Part shown: positions 35,503 to 44,072 of the stretch, in pieces
Numbering within the stretch: the stretch's first letter is position 1
How the letters are laid out: each line of letters starts with the position of its first letter
Source: Thiomicrorhabdus sp. Milos-T2
Lineage (GTDB): Bacteria; Pseudomonadota; Gammaproteobacteria; Thiomicrospirales; Thiomicrospiraceae
Direction of reading: 5' to 3'
Assembly: GCF_000702325.1 (NCBI RefSeq)
Contig: NZ_KL370891.1
Location: 1,324,917-1,388,916, forward strand
DNA: 64,000 nucleotides
Notes under the pieces: model-generated
Seen by the model: only the letters and a program-made list of their open reading frames with translations
Databases searched by the model: none
Told to the model about the DNA's origin: nothing
Translations under genes and position numbers: made by a program

Positions 35503-35529
35503 ATAAAGACTTTTCTGATTAACTTTGGC

Positions 35530-35572
35530 TGAACCGCCTATGACAGCCCTTTTCGCTTGTCATAGGCGTTCA
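35530..35572. terminator. Hairpin downstream of the HybE-like gene
   Basis: A long stem TGAACCGCCTATGACA/TGTCATAGGCGTTCA with one mismatch, about 12 bp beyond the HybE-like stop. It has no T-run but is energetically strong, so it may stabilise or end the chaperone transcript. Confidence 0.65.
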
Positions 35573-35584
35573 GCAACCCATTCT

Positions 35585-36274
35585 TTAAAGCCATTTAGAT
35601 AAAAACCCTCTTCTATCTAAAACTTCATTTTCATCCATCACTTTATTGTCATTTGAATGCGTGGCGTCTTGTTGACTCTGTTGAGGATTCTGTTGATGAA
35701 CCTCTTGCTCAGCCAATTCTCTTGCCACTTGTTCTTGTTCTAATTTTTCATAATGCGCTTTACGAAAAGCAATAACCTCAGACCAAGCACCAAAAGCTCG
35801 CTCATTATCGGGATATTTATCCATAATTTGCACTAAGGGTTGCAGTAAATAATGACCTAATTCAGGGTGATAGTTCAAATAGGCTTTTTGCGCTTGGCCG
35901 CCAACAGAAAATTCTTGTAAAGGCCCAATCACCACATAGTCTTGATCTGATTGTGCGCTTGCTTGCCACTCGGGCTCAATGTCAAAAGAAAGTGTCTTTT
36001 CGGGGTGCACAGGAATGTAAAGATTACATAACATCCATGGCGTCAGTAAAAACCCAGTTATCCACCCTTCTACAAATTTAATACCACGCATTTCAACTTG
36101 CAAATCATGGTTTACCCCCATCCACTGATCTTCAAAGTTTTTGTGGTAGGTATGCTCAAAACTATGAATAATTAAGTCATGCGCTTCTTTAAGAGTGTTC
36201 GCCGGAATTAACTGCCAATATGGATTACCAAGCCTGGTCATATTTTCTAATTGTTTTTCGCTAGCGTCTGACAT
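35585..36274 (-). CDS. HybE-like chaperone linked to a molybdoenzyme
   Basis: A 229-residue protein resembling the [NiFe]-hydrogenase assembly chaperone HybE: NPYWQLIPANTL, NHDLQVEMRGIKFVEGWITG, FLLTPWMLCNLYIP and the FSVGGQAQKAYLNYHPELGH segment. HybE normally guards Tat-exported hydrogenase subunits, but here there is no hydrogenase. It overlaps the TorD-like gene as TAATG and lies downstream of a Mo oxidoreductase operon. The last residues, VLDRRGFLSKWL, look like a twin-arginine motif placed at the C-terminus, preceded by a low-complexity Gln-rich linker. Its role in Mo enzyme maturation is inference. Confidence 0.75.
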   Translation of the reverse strand: MSDASEKQLENMTRLGNPYWQLIPANTLKEAHDLIIHSFEHTYHKNFEDQWMGVNHDLQVEMRGIKFVEGWITGFLLTPWMLCNLYIPVHPEKTLSFDIEPEWQASAQSDQDYVVIGPLQEFSVGGQAQKAYLNYHPELGHYLLQPLVQIMDKYPDNERAFGAWSEVIAFRKAHYEKLEQEQVARELAEQEVHQQNPQQSQQDATHSNDNKVMDENEVLDRRGFLSKWL

Positions 36275-36795
36275 TATTGCATCTCAAATAAGGCTTCTAA
36301 ACGTTTGGCATAATCACGATAAAAGCTCATATCAGCATGTATACGAACGGCCTTCGCGAACTTGGGAACCCAAGTATGTAAGTGTTCTAAAATCTCAACT
36401 AAAAAAGCTTGTTGTTCACTGTAGTTTTCTAAAACAAAGGCTAAAAACTCAAGTTCTGACCCTAAATAGTCAGCGGGCAGCTCTGCATCGGGGCTGTATT
36501 GAACTTTGTTATATAACGCCTGAATAGAGTGCGTGGTTTCACCTATCATACGCCCTTCTATCCAAACCGATTCAAAAGGGGCGCATTCTGTTTTAGGGTG
36601 TCCTGAAACAAATAAACGAGTATGTTCCATTTGCCACCTTTCTAAAGGCGTCGATTCAATTTCATTTATTGATGCCTCAGATAACCAGTTGAGCTGTGGC
36701 GCCAGTTCTTGAATCGCTTCTATTGATTCTTCACAGGGCTCTCCAAGCAAACCAGAAAGAACAATCAGTTCTTGTATTTTTTCTGACATAAACAT
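36274..36795 (-). CDS. TorD/DmsD-family molybdoenzyme chaperone
   Basis: A 173-residue, all-helical protein of the TorD family, which proofreads Tat export of Mo enzymes. The typical segment is EHTRLFVSGHPKTECAPFES with a following VWIEGRMIGETT, then DYLGSELEFLAFVLE. It lies downstream of the Mo-enzyme structural genes across a terminator, and its stop overlaps the HybE-like start (TAATG), so both chaperones form a coupled pair. Confidence 0.88.
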   Translation of the reverse strand: MFMSEKIQELIVLSGLLGEPCEESIEAIQELAPQLNWLSEASINEIESTPLERWQMEHTRLFVSGHPKTECAPFESVWIEGRMIGETTHSIQALYNKVQYSPDAELPADYLGSELEFLAFVLENYSEQQAFLVEILEHLHTWVPKFAKAVRIHADMSFYRDYAKRLEALFEMQ

Positions 36796-36876
36796 TCCTT
36801 GTTATCATTTTTTATTTTGGATTATATCTTGAAATCGTTATAGGAGATTGAGACTCATGCAAAATCTCCATAAAAT

Positions 36877-36905
36877 AAAAAGCACCCAAAATTGAGTGCT
36901 TTTTG
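36877..36905 (-). terminator. Terminator between the Mo-enzyme operon and the chaperone pair
   Basis: The stem AAAAGCAC/GTGCTTTT with T-rich tails follows the PsrC-like gene in the minus direction. It implies that the chaperone pair has its own promoter or depends on read-through. Confidence 0.75.
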
Positions 36906-36941
36906 TTAAAACTACTTTTTATAGGCTAACTAATTTAAGGA

Positions 36942-37871
36942 TTATTTAGGATACGGCAGTTCCCATATTCCAGCCAATAGCATGTAGTGACGAAGGATGT
37001 AACCACCCATTAGTATTAAAGTCGCTGAAACAATCACCAAAAAACCATTGCTTGGCAGTTTATGCGTGACCATGCCTAAGTTAATCAAAAATGGAACAAT
37101 CAGACCTGCTACAAAAAATCCATAAGTCCAAATTGGATCTCCCCAAAGCAATTCATGAGATGCTTGACCATTTAAAGTCCCGTTTAAAAGGTAGAAGAAG
37201 AACCCTGCAATAATAATAATTTCTGAACCAATCAACCAAGTATCAATCAATTCAAAACGGTGACGTAATTCATGGTCATCAGCACGCACAACAACATACT
37301 GAAGGATTAATAATGATGCTAATGCGGTTGAGGTGGCAGAAACCGTAAACAAGACGGGAATACCAGGGTTATGCCACAATTCAACGGCTGGGAATGACTG
37401 TAACAACATACCCGTATAAACAGCCGTAAACACCGACATAAACACCGTACCCCATGCCATCAGCCCAGCGTACTTTGTTCCAAACCATTTAAAGAACTTT
37501 AATAACTGACACCAACCTAAAAATTTTGGCGTCGGAATGTGTGGCAAGGTATAAACAAGCCCCCAAATCATCCCAAAAATAATAGACCAAGTACCCCACG
37601 CAATCCAGGCATCCGGCTTGTTAAACACACCTAATAAAACATGCCAAACTGCTAAATGGTCCAAAAGGTGATAGAACAGCATCGCTGAACCCACTGACAA
37701 CATGACAAACCCAGTTAAGTTCCCCCAAATCATCAGTAAAGTATTATCCTGACCAAACACTTTTAAACGGTGAACTAAAGTAGAAATCGCCATCACCATA
37801 GCGCCCATGCCCCCTAAAAAGAGGTAAACGGCAACTAGCCAATTCCATTGTTCTTGTCCAAAATAGAACAT
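36942..37871 (-). CDS. NrfD/PsrC-type membrane anchor subunit
   Basis: A 309-residue integral membrane protein with about eight helices, starting MFYFGQEQWNWLVAVYLFLG. It belongs to the NrfD/PsrC/DmsC class that exchanges electrons with quinone and anchors the catalytic Mo and Fe-S subunits at the periplasmic face. LGGMGAMVMAISTLVHRL and the MTHKLPSNGFLVIVSA end fit the class. It is 3 bp downstream of the Fe-S gene and last of the structural genes. Confidence 0.9.
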   Translation of the reverse strand: MFYFGQEQWNWLVAVYLFLGGMGAMVMAISTLVHRLKVFGQDNTLLMIWGNLTGFVMLSVGSAMLFYHLLDHLAVWHVLLGVFNKPDAWIAWGTWSIIFGMIWGLVYTLPHIPTPKFLGWCQLLKFFKWFGTKYAGLMAWGTVFMSVFTAVYTGMLLQSFPAVELWHNPGIPVLFTVSATSTALASLLILQYVVVRADDHELRHRFELIDTWLIGSEIIIIAGFFFYLLNGTLNGQASHELLWGDPIWTYGFFVAGLIVPFLINLGMVTHKLPSNGFLVIVSATLILMGGYILRHYMLLAGIWELPYPK

Positions 37872-37874
37872 AGA

Positions 37875-38702
37875 TTACGCCTCCACTTTTAATAAGTCTG
37901 TCATTTGAGCATCACTCGAATTCGCAAATGGGCTGTTAACATCAAACATTGCCTGCTCATGAGCCGGTTCGGTTTGACCACTTTCAGCAGCTTGTTTACG
38001 CTCAAAAGTTGTGCCGTTTTCGCCCCCTACAGGGTGCAAACCACCTTCCGAGTTTTGACCATTAAACATGTCACGCTCATAATGAATGGTCTGTTTTTTA
38101 ACCGGTATGTAATAGACATTTGGCTTAGTCCCTAAATGTGCCATCAGCGGTTCAGCGATGCCTGAATTGATGAGTTGCGTGACCGGGTCATTTGGATTAT
38201 CTAAATCGGCAAACTGACGTGCATTCCCCACACAAGTCTCAACACACGCAGGTAAGCGATTGTCTTCAACACGGTCTCTACAGAAGTTACACTTATCAAC
38301 GCCTGGGCGCGTCTTTTTCAAAGTTTCTTCACCAAAAACGGCTTTTTTCTCAGTATTGTCATCATAATCTAAGGCATAACGTTCGTCGTATGGACAAGCT
38401 AGGGTACAAGCTTGACAGCCCATACACATATCATCATCAACATCGACAATTCCGTTATCCATTTTGTAAGTTGCCCCTGTTGGGCAAACCGTCACGCAAG
38501 GTGGGTTGTCGCAGTGATTACACAAACGTGGGAAGAAAATTCGAGCCGTGTCTGCATCGGTTTTTCCTTTAGTAATATCATGTACCTTAGTACGCCATTT
38601 GTCAGACCAAAACGGCGTTTGGTTTTCGACCGCACAAGCCGCCATACAAGCGTTGCAGCCTGTGCAGGTATTGAGGTCAATTAGCATTGCATAATGAGCC
38701 AT
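37875..38702 (-). CDS. Four-cluster [4Fe-4S] electron-transfer subunit
   Basis: A 275-residue Fe-S protein of the DmsB/PsrB/SoeB class. Four cysteine groups are visible: CTGCNACMAAC, CNHCDNPPCVTVCPTGATYK, CMGCQACTLACPYDER, and CNFCRDRVEDNRLPACVETC. It carries electrons between the Mo subunit and the NrfD-type anchor. The C-terminal extension after about residue 215 is rich in polar residues and has no known role. It is 12 bp downstream of the Mo subunit gene and 3 bp upstream of the anchor. Confidence 0.93.
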   Translation of the reverse strand: MAHYAMLIDLNTCTGCNACMAACAVENQTPFWSDKWRTKVHDITKGKTDADTARIFFPRLCNHCDNPPCVTVCPTGATYKMDNGIVDVDDDMCMGCQACTLACPYDERYALDYDDNTEKKAVFGEETLKKTRPGVDKCNFCRDRVEDNRLPACVETCVGNARQFADLDNPNDPVTQLINSGIAEPLMAHLGTKPNVYYIPVKKQTIHYERDMFNGQNSEGGLHPVGGENGTTFERKQAAESGQTEPAHEQAMFDVNSPFANSSDAQMTDLLKVEA

Positions 38703-38714
38703 CCGTGATCTCCT

Positions 38715-41519
38715 TTAAACTTTTTCAACTTTGATAGTGAATTCTTGTGAACGGAAACCTGCCACAACCGGGTCAACTTTGTAACCAATCACTTTATTAA
38801 TGGCACTACCAAAACCTGCTGCACGACTTAAGGCCGCGTTTTCTGTCCCAAATGATGAGTACATAAATACGGATTCTGGCTGAACTTGATTAGTGACATA
38901 AGCTTTACCATCAACATTTAAACTTTCATCTTCAAGGTTTGTGATTTTAATCATGTCACCTGTTTTAATATCCAACTTGTCGGCACGCGTAGGGTTAATC
39001 CAAATCCCCGTGTAAATATCTTCTTTAAAAACATTAATTGCAGACAAGACTGGGTTATTGGCATTAGTAGAACCATGAGATACGGTTGGCGATTTACCAT
39101 AAGTAAAGTAAAACTCACCTTCACCTAACATGCGGTCTTGATTGACTTTTTCACCTAAAATACCCGATGGGAAGTGCGTTGCTAATACACCAAAGTTAGG
39201 CGCACGCGTTGTACTGTTACCACGAATCATTTCAAATAAGCCAGAGTAAAACTCTAAACGACCCGATTTAGTCGGTACCGGCATTTTTTGAGGCATAGCC
39301 GCTTCTTCAAGCAACTCTTCCATGGTTTTAATGTAATAAACCCCTTTCTCACGCAGGATTTTTTCAAAGTTTTCAGCGGTTTCGCCAACCTCTTCAGCGG
39401 CATTTTCCATACTCACACGACGATAAGCTGCCGCATGAGGATCAGGGGTGCCTTTTGCGGTTTCTTCTGCCACATATTTCTTAGCTTTAGAGGCCGATAA
39501 CCCCGCTAATTCATCAATAGATTGATAATAAGCTTCAACACCTGCTTTACCAGAAATAATCTCTGTCATTTTAAACATGACATCAGCCACTTCATGGGTA
39601 TCGTAAATAGGGTCAATCGCTTTAAAGCGCGTTGTTAAGCCTAAATCTTGGTTAACACCATTTCCATAAATACCTGGCTCATCCCGTTCTAGATATGTTG
39701 AGTTAGGGAGAATAACATCCGCGTAAGCCGTCGTATCTGAAGGCAGAACATCCATACAAACCACACAACTAACATTGTCATGATTTAGCATGTCCTTCCA
39801 ATAAGAGTCAGGGAAATAATGATGTACAGGGTTAGCACCATTAATAAAGAAGGCTTTCGTAAGATATTGCTCACCCTTATATTCAACCTCTCCACGCACA
39901 GACTCAAACAAACCTGTGTCGGCCATAACGGGTAAAGAGACCCAAGGCTTACCGGCTGCTTTTTGTTGCTCGGCAAAGGCATACGCCCATGCAGGCTTAC
40001 CATGTTTAAAGTTTTTAGGATTACTGAAGACATCAACCACCATCTCTGCAAATGGCATTCCACCCACCGTTGCCAATGGATGCATTTGCTGTTCACCTTT
40101 TTGGCGAGCTTCATGGGTAGTGTGGACTTTATGACGCACTTCGGCGGCATTAATCCAGCCACCCTTGCTATCAATTCCCCCAATTAAGGTTTGTAACATA
40201 GCTTGTGTACGACGCAACATTTGTACATTGTTATAACGCGCGCCCATCCAGCCTGGATCAATAATGGCAGGTTTAATGTGAGAGTATTCATAAGCGATAC
40301 GCACAATATCTTCAGCAGGAATCGTAGTGGTTTTAGCGGCAAATTCAGGCGTAATATGCTTAATTTCATCAAGCTGTGCTTCAAATACCGTTTGGACAGG
40401 CTTGCCATTGAGTTCTAAGCCTTCAGGTAATCTCAAGCTTGGAATCAGTCGCTTACCATCAAGGCTTAACTCATTGGCATTATCATGTGCCTTAACTTGT
40501 TGAACAGATGCGGTGACCTCGTCATAAACAGAAAAATTACCATTGGCATCACGAAGTATCTGCCACTCACCTTCCGCATCTTTTTCAATCAAGAAGGGTA
40601 AGTTAGTATGTTTAATACAAAAATCTTTGTCGTAATAATCTTTAGACATGATTTCGTTCATTAACGCCATGGTAAAGTCTAAATCGGTACCTGGACGAAT
40701 ACGCACCCATTCATCCGCTTTGGCAGCGGTTTCTGATAAACGAGGGTCTAACACGACCACCTTAGCACCACGCTGAATCCCTTCAGCGGCACGAACCACA
40801 CGAGCTGTTGATACCGCCCCCATAGAACCGTTATTCGCGATATACATAATGTAACGAGCATTATCAAAATCCGGTAGGATTTCATCATGGATATTAAAGT
40901 TACCCGTCACTGAATCGGTGCCAAGGTGACCGGTGGTAACACAGTGCTGCATTGGTGAAGCAACAATATTAGGAATTTGGTTTGCCATTGAAAAAGGCAC
41001 GGCCCAATTCATATAAAACACGCAGTTAGTCCAACCGCCAACGGTTGTCCACTCCCAAGGCTTAACGTCCTTGGTATTTTTAGCGATATACTCGTAAGCC
41101 TCTTCCCAGCTTGCTTTACGGAAAGCCATCTCGCCGCGTTTAGAACCTTCAACACGAATCATCGGTGTCTTTATACGGTCGGTATCGTAAGTTTGAAATA
41201 AACCAGACTGACCACGGGCACAAGCTCGGCCGCGGTTTAAGGTTGAATGAGGGTTCCCTTCTAGCTTAACAATACGACTTGTTTCGCCATCGGTTAGGGT
41301 ACGAATCTCAATATTACATAATGAAGAACAAAAGTTACAAATTGTGTAATCTAACTTTTCTTTCATCTCTTTACGTTTGCTATCAGCAAACATCAGATCG
41401 TCCCATGAAGGTAAATGTGCCGAAGCAATTTTTGAAGTCGCTAAAGCACCCATTGCTGTTGTTGCAGCCGCACCTTTAATAAAGGTTCTACGAGTGAGTT
41501 TTGGAAATGACCATGCCAT
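38715..41519 (-). CDS. Tat-exported molybdopterin oxidoreductase catalytic subunit (Psr/Phs/Sre/Soe class)
   Basis: A 934-residue complex-iron-sulfur molybdoenzyme. The twin-arginine signal KLTRRTFIKGAAATTAMGAL predicts export. A [4Fe-4S] motif has cysteines 61, 64, 68 and 100 (CNFCSSLC, GRACARGQ). Cys193 in SPMQHCVTTGHLG is the expected Mo ligand, as in polysulfide and thiosulfate reductases; the molybdopterin C-terminal domain contains PTRADKLDIKTGDMIKI. Chemistry with a sulfur substrate is likely given the class and the setting, but polysulfide, thiosulfate, tetrathionate or sulfite cannot be told apart by reading. SoeA of purple bacteria has no Tat signal, so this is not a direct match. 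Confidence 0.9.
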   Translation of the reverse strand: MAWSFPKLTRRTFIKGAAATTAMGALATSKIASAHLPSWDDLMFADSKRKEMKEKLDYTICNFCSSLCNIEIRTLTDGETSRIVKLEGNPHSTLNRGRACARGQSGLFQTYDTDRIKTPMIRVEGSKRGEMAFRKASWEEAYEYIAKNTKDVKPWEWTTVGGWTNCVFYMNWAVPFSMANQIPNIVASPMQHCVTTGHLGTDSVTGNFNIHDEILPDFDNARYIMYIANNGSMGAVSTARVVRAAEGIQRGAKVVVLDPRLSETAAKADEWVRIRPGTDLDFTMALMNEIMSKDYYDKDFCIKHTNLPFLIEKDAEGEWQILRDANGNFSVYDEVTASVQQVKAHDNANELSLDGKRLIPSLRLPEGLELNGKPVQTVFEAQLDEIKHITPEFAAKTTTIPAEDIVRIAYEYSHIKPAIIDPGWMGARYNNVQMLRRTQAMLQTLIGGIDSKGGWINAAEVRHKVHTTHEARQKGEQQMHPLATVGGMPFAEMVVDVFSNPKNFKHGKPAWAYAFAEQQKAAGKPWVSLPVMADTGLFESVRGEVEYKGEQYLTKAFFINGANPVHHYFPDSYWKDMLNHDNVSCVVCMDVLPSDTTAYADVILPNSTYLERDEPGIYGNGVNQDLGLTTRFKAIDPIYDTHEVADVMFKMTEIISGKAGVEAYYQSIDELAGLSASKAKKYVAEETAKGTPDPHAAAYRRVSMENAAEEVGETAENFEKILREKGVYYIKTMEELLEEAAMPQKMPVPTKSGRLEFYSGLFEMIRGNSTTRAPNFGVLATHFPSGILGEKVNQDRMLGEGEFYFTYGKSPTVSHGSTNANNPVLSAINVFKEDIYTGIWINPTRADKLDIKTGDMIKITNLEDESLNVDGKAYVTNQVQPESVFMYSSFGTENAALSRAAGFGSAINKVIGYKVDPVVAGFRSQEFTIKVEKV

Positions 41520-41701
41520 AAACTATTCCCTGTTTTTGACTAATAATATGCATTTATACAAAACTGAGTATAAGCACCGACTTATCTCAGTTAAAATCAT
41601 TATTATTAATAAGGGAAAATAAAATTTATATATAAATAAACCTAGTAAATAACTAGGTTTCTCTCTAAACCTTAGTAATATAAGGGATTTAGCTGGCAAA
41701 A

Positions 41702-41730
41702 AAAACCCAAGATAAAATCTTGGGTCTTTT
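41702..41730 (-). terminator. Terminator after the monohaem cytochrome gene
   Basis: A 9-bp stem ACCCAAGAT/ATCTTGGGT; in the minus direction it is followed by a run of Ts. It separates the cytochrome gene from the Mo-subunit gene 183 bp further on. Another small hairpin (CCTAGT...ACTAGG) lies at 41638-41660. Confidence 0.85.
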
Positions 41731-41787
41731 ATAAAAGATTTGCTTAAATTTTATTTAAACAAAACTTGATTTGAAACAATCTAATTT

Positions 41788-42543
41788 TTAACCTTTCCAG
41801 GTGTTCTCATCTGACTCTTGACCTTTAAATGGCATAACCCACATCTGGTAAAGAGAGGTAAACAGCATAATACCGGCCGCCATACTGTATCCAAAACCAC
41901 CAATAATGACAAAGTAAGCAAAATTAGGGTTTATTTTTGTTAACCACCACGAGGCAATATCTAAAATTAAGAACGCAAATGGTATAAAAATAATCGTTGC
42001 CTTCACCCAAGGTTTAAATCCAACAGCCATTGAGAAAATCAAGCCCACAAAGAAGAAGATAAAAGAGATACCAAATAAGTGAATATGAGAGACACGAGTT
42101 AATGACCCAATTTCTGCACCATGATCAACCTCAGCAATTTTCTTAATCACATCGTATTTAGTGATATTTGGTAGCGTTGGGATATTAGCGTGACACATTG
42201 CACATTTTGCATCGACGATGGGTTTAATAGTAGCCTTCCATTCAGCTTCATCGGCTCCTGCTCGCGCCCACTTAATCAGTGTTAAATTTTCTTCTGGCGT
42301 AGCCTTCTCTTTCATAGAACCGTGCAACTTACTTTCTAATTTAGAACCATTTCGGTTACCGTAATAGCTATAAACAATATCATCAACCGACAAACCAAAC
42401 TTACCATCTGCCATACCGTGGGTTAACATAATTTGTGCACCCGCCATCATCAAACCTAAACCAACAACAAAAATATACCCTGTAAAAAGTGCCTTCATTG
42501 ACAGTGACAAACTAGGTAAATTTAACCAAGAACTTTCTTTCAT
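41788..42543 (-). CDS. Membrane-bound monohaem cytochrome c protein
   Basis: A 251-residue protein with one N-terminal helix (MKALFTGYIFVVGLGLMMAG), a periplasmic domain carrying a single haem-c site CAMCH (Cys114, Cys117, His118), and three or four C-terminal helices with a conserved-looking HIHLFGISFIFFFVG. It could pass electrons between the membrane pool and the Mo enzyme downstream. It lies 268 bp upstream with its own terminator, so it is a separate transcript. I do not recognise a named family. Confidence 0.72.
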   Translation of the reverse strand: MKESSWLNLPSLSLSMKALFTGYIFVVGLGLMMAGAQIMLTHGMADGKFGLSVDDIVYSYYGNRNGSKLESKLHGSMKEKATPEENLTLIKWARAGADEAEWKATIKPIVDAKCAMCHANIPTLPNITKYDVIKKIAEVDHGAEIGSLTRVSHIHLFGISFIFFFVGLIFSMAVGFKPWVKATIIFIPFAFLILDIASWWLTKINPNFAYFVIIGGFGYSMAAGIMLFTSLYQMWVMPFKGQESDENTWKG

Positions 42544-42853
42544 ATTAACTCCATTTAATTTATGTGGATATCCAAATCACTGTTTATGATAAATTCAAAC
42601 ACAACGAACTGCATAAGCAATTTTTTTATTCTTTATTAAAAATATTCTTAATGAATGCTTAAAAAAATCGTAAAGTGAATAAATTTGCTTCACATGGACA
42701 TACATAGACAGTTTGAAACTAAAGACAGAGATTATCCACCTGAAAATTTTTATTATGACTTAAAATACCTTATATAAGCATATTCTTATACATGGTTTAT
42801 CAACTGGATTTTTAAGACTTATTTCATAAGATCTATTTCTTAAGGTTTAACTC

Positions 42854-43297
42854 TTAAGGTTTATCAATCATAAACTCTTCGTAATTTATACCTGATCTAT
42901 CAATAACAACGGGAATTGCCGTTAAGCCAACTCGTGCTTGTTTCATTGTTTTTGAACTCCCTGAAACTAAAGGATGCCAATCTGCTAGACCTTGTCCACG
43001 GTAAATCATTCGATAAGCACAAGTATCAGGCAACCAATCAAACTCTGCTACGCGTTCTAAGGTTAATTGAACACATGTTGGTACGTTAACGCTTCTATTT
43101 GCATAATCTTTACACTGTCCAGTATCTACATCTGAGTATGGACAGACAACGGATGTATAAACCACTTCGTCTGTTTCATCATCTTGTAACTTGGTTAAAC
43201 AGCATAATCCGCAGCCGTCACACAATGATTCCCATTCTGTTTGCGACATCTCATCTAAGGTTTTAGTTTCCCAAAACGGTTTTGCTTTATTACTCAT
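42854..43297 (-). CDS. YcgN-type cysteine cluster protein (UPF0260)
   Basis: A 147-residue protein with WESLCDGCGLCCLTKLQD, VCPYSD, QCKDYANRSVNVPTC and WLPDTCAYRMIYRGQGLADW, the conserved YcgN layout with 8 cysteines, likely metal- or Fe-S-binding. The role is unknown. I preferred the ATG at 43297 to a GTG at 43306, because GTGAG precedes it. The 310-bp gap to the cytochrome gene (42544-42853) is A/T-rich and shows no recognisable gene or repeat. Confidence 0.9.
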   Translation of the reverse strand: MSNKAKPFWETKTLDEMSQTEWESLCDGCGLCCLTKLQDDETDEVVYTSVVCPYSDVDTGQCKDYANRSVNVPTCVQLTLERVAEFDWLPDTCAYRMIYRGQGLADWHPLVSGSSKTMKQARVGLTAIPVVIDRSGINYEEFMIDKP

Positions 43298-43372
43298 ATT
43301 ACTCACAAAAAACTAAGTTAATTTATTTAAGGTATTTATTTAAAATATTTATTTAGACTATTCATAAAAAGA

Positions 43373-44047
43373 CTATTTAAATAGCTTCCAAGGTTGTTGC
43401 CAGTTTTGTAAAAGGTTTACGGTCTCGTTTTGTAAAAAGCGTTTTCCTGTATCGGGATTACAGACATATTCATAATCTTGACCATTTAATGTAAAACGAA
43501 TGGCATAAGCGTGTAAGTAGCCTCTATCGTTAAGTTTTGCTTTTAGTGAATCACCATAACGTTCATCACCACAAATCGGTGACGATAAACTTTTCATAGC
43601 GACTCTTAACTGATGGGTTTTACCGGTTTTAGGTTTTAACAAATACAGTCGCTCACCAGGTTGAATTAAAGCACTCACAAATTGAGTGATTGCAGGGTTA
43701 CTTTGTGTTTTGGTTAACATCCAATTCCCTCTTCGCGCGGGAATCATATCTCCTTTAACCCATCCCTGTTTCTTTTTGGGCCTTTGGTCTGAAATAGCAA
43801 TATAAAACTTTTCGACTTGGTGAGTTTCAAATAATTTCTGAAAATTCTGAGCGTTTAGTTTATTTAGAGCCAAAATTAACAGTCCAGAGGTCATTTTATC
43901 TAAACGATGCACCGGATAAATCTCATTAACACCTAATTGCTGTTTAACCAAAACTACCAGGCCTGGTGATTCTTCTGAGTGAAAATTTAACCCCGCAGGT
44001 TTATTCACCACAATAAAGTCATTATTTTGAAAAAGAATAGGAATCAC
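43373..44047 (-). CDS. RluA-family pseudouridine synthase
   Basis: A 224-residue RNA pseudouridine synthase. The catalytic motif is YPVHRLDKMTSGLLILALN with the invariant Asp; KPAGLNFHSE, KTGKTHQLRVAMKSLSSPI and GDERYGD are also typical. It is a short, single-domain form without an S4 domain, likely modifying tRNA or rRNA; the target position is not predictable. The start is GTG at 44047. A CCAGGCCTGG palindrome at 43957 is read as SPGLVV. Confidence 0.92.
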   Translation of the reverse strand: MIPILFQNNDFIVVNKPAGLNFHSEESPGLVVLVKQQLGVNEIYPVHRLDKMTSGLLILALNKLNAQNFQKLFETHQVEKFYIAISDQRPKKKQGWVKGDMIPARRGNWMLTKTQSNPAITQFVSALIQPGERLYLLKPKTGKTHQLRVAMKSLSSPICGDERYGDSLKAKLNDRGYLHAYAIRFTLNGQDYEYVCNPDTGKRFLQNETVNLLQNWQQPWKLFK

Positions 44048-44072
44048 GTTTATTCAGTCTTATTAGTTCTTA

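Noticed and set aside
40245-40256. CATCCAGCCTGG-like sequence as another palindrome copy
   Set aside because: The centre differs and symmetry is lost; similar partial matches at 36231 and 55392 were also left out as too degenerate.
39288-40418. Several open frames opposite and within the Mo-subunit gene
   Set aside because: They are shadows of a clear, conserved long gene and lack start signals.
38715-41519. Naming the Mo enzyme SoeA (sulfite dehydrogenase)
   Set aside because: The characterised SoeA is cytoplasmic and has no Tat signal, while this protein has a clear one; the class level is as far as sequence reading supports.
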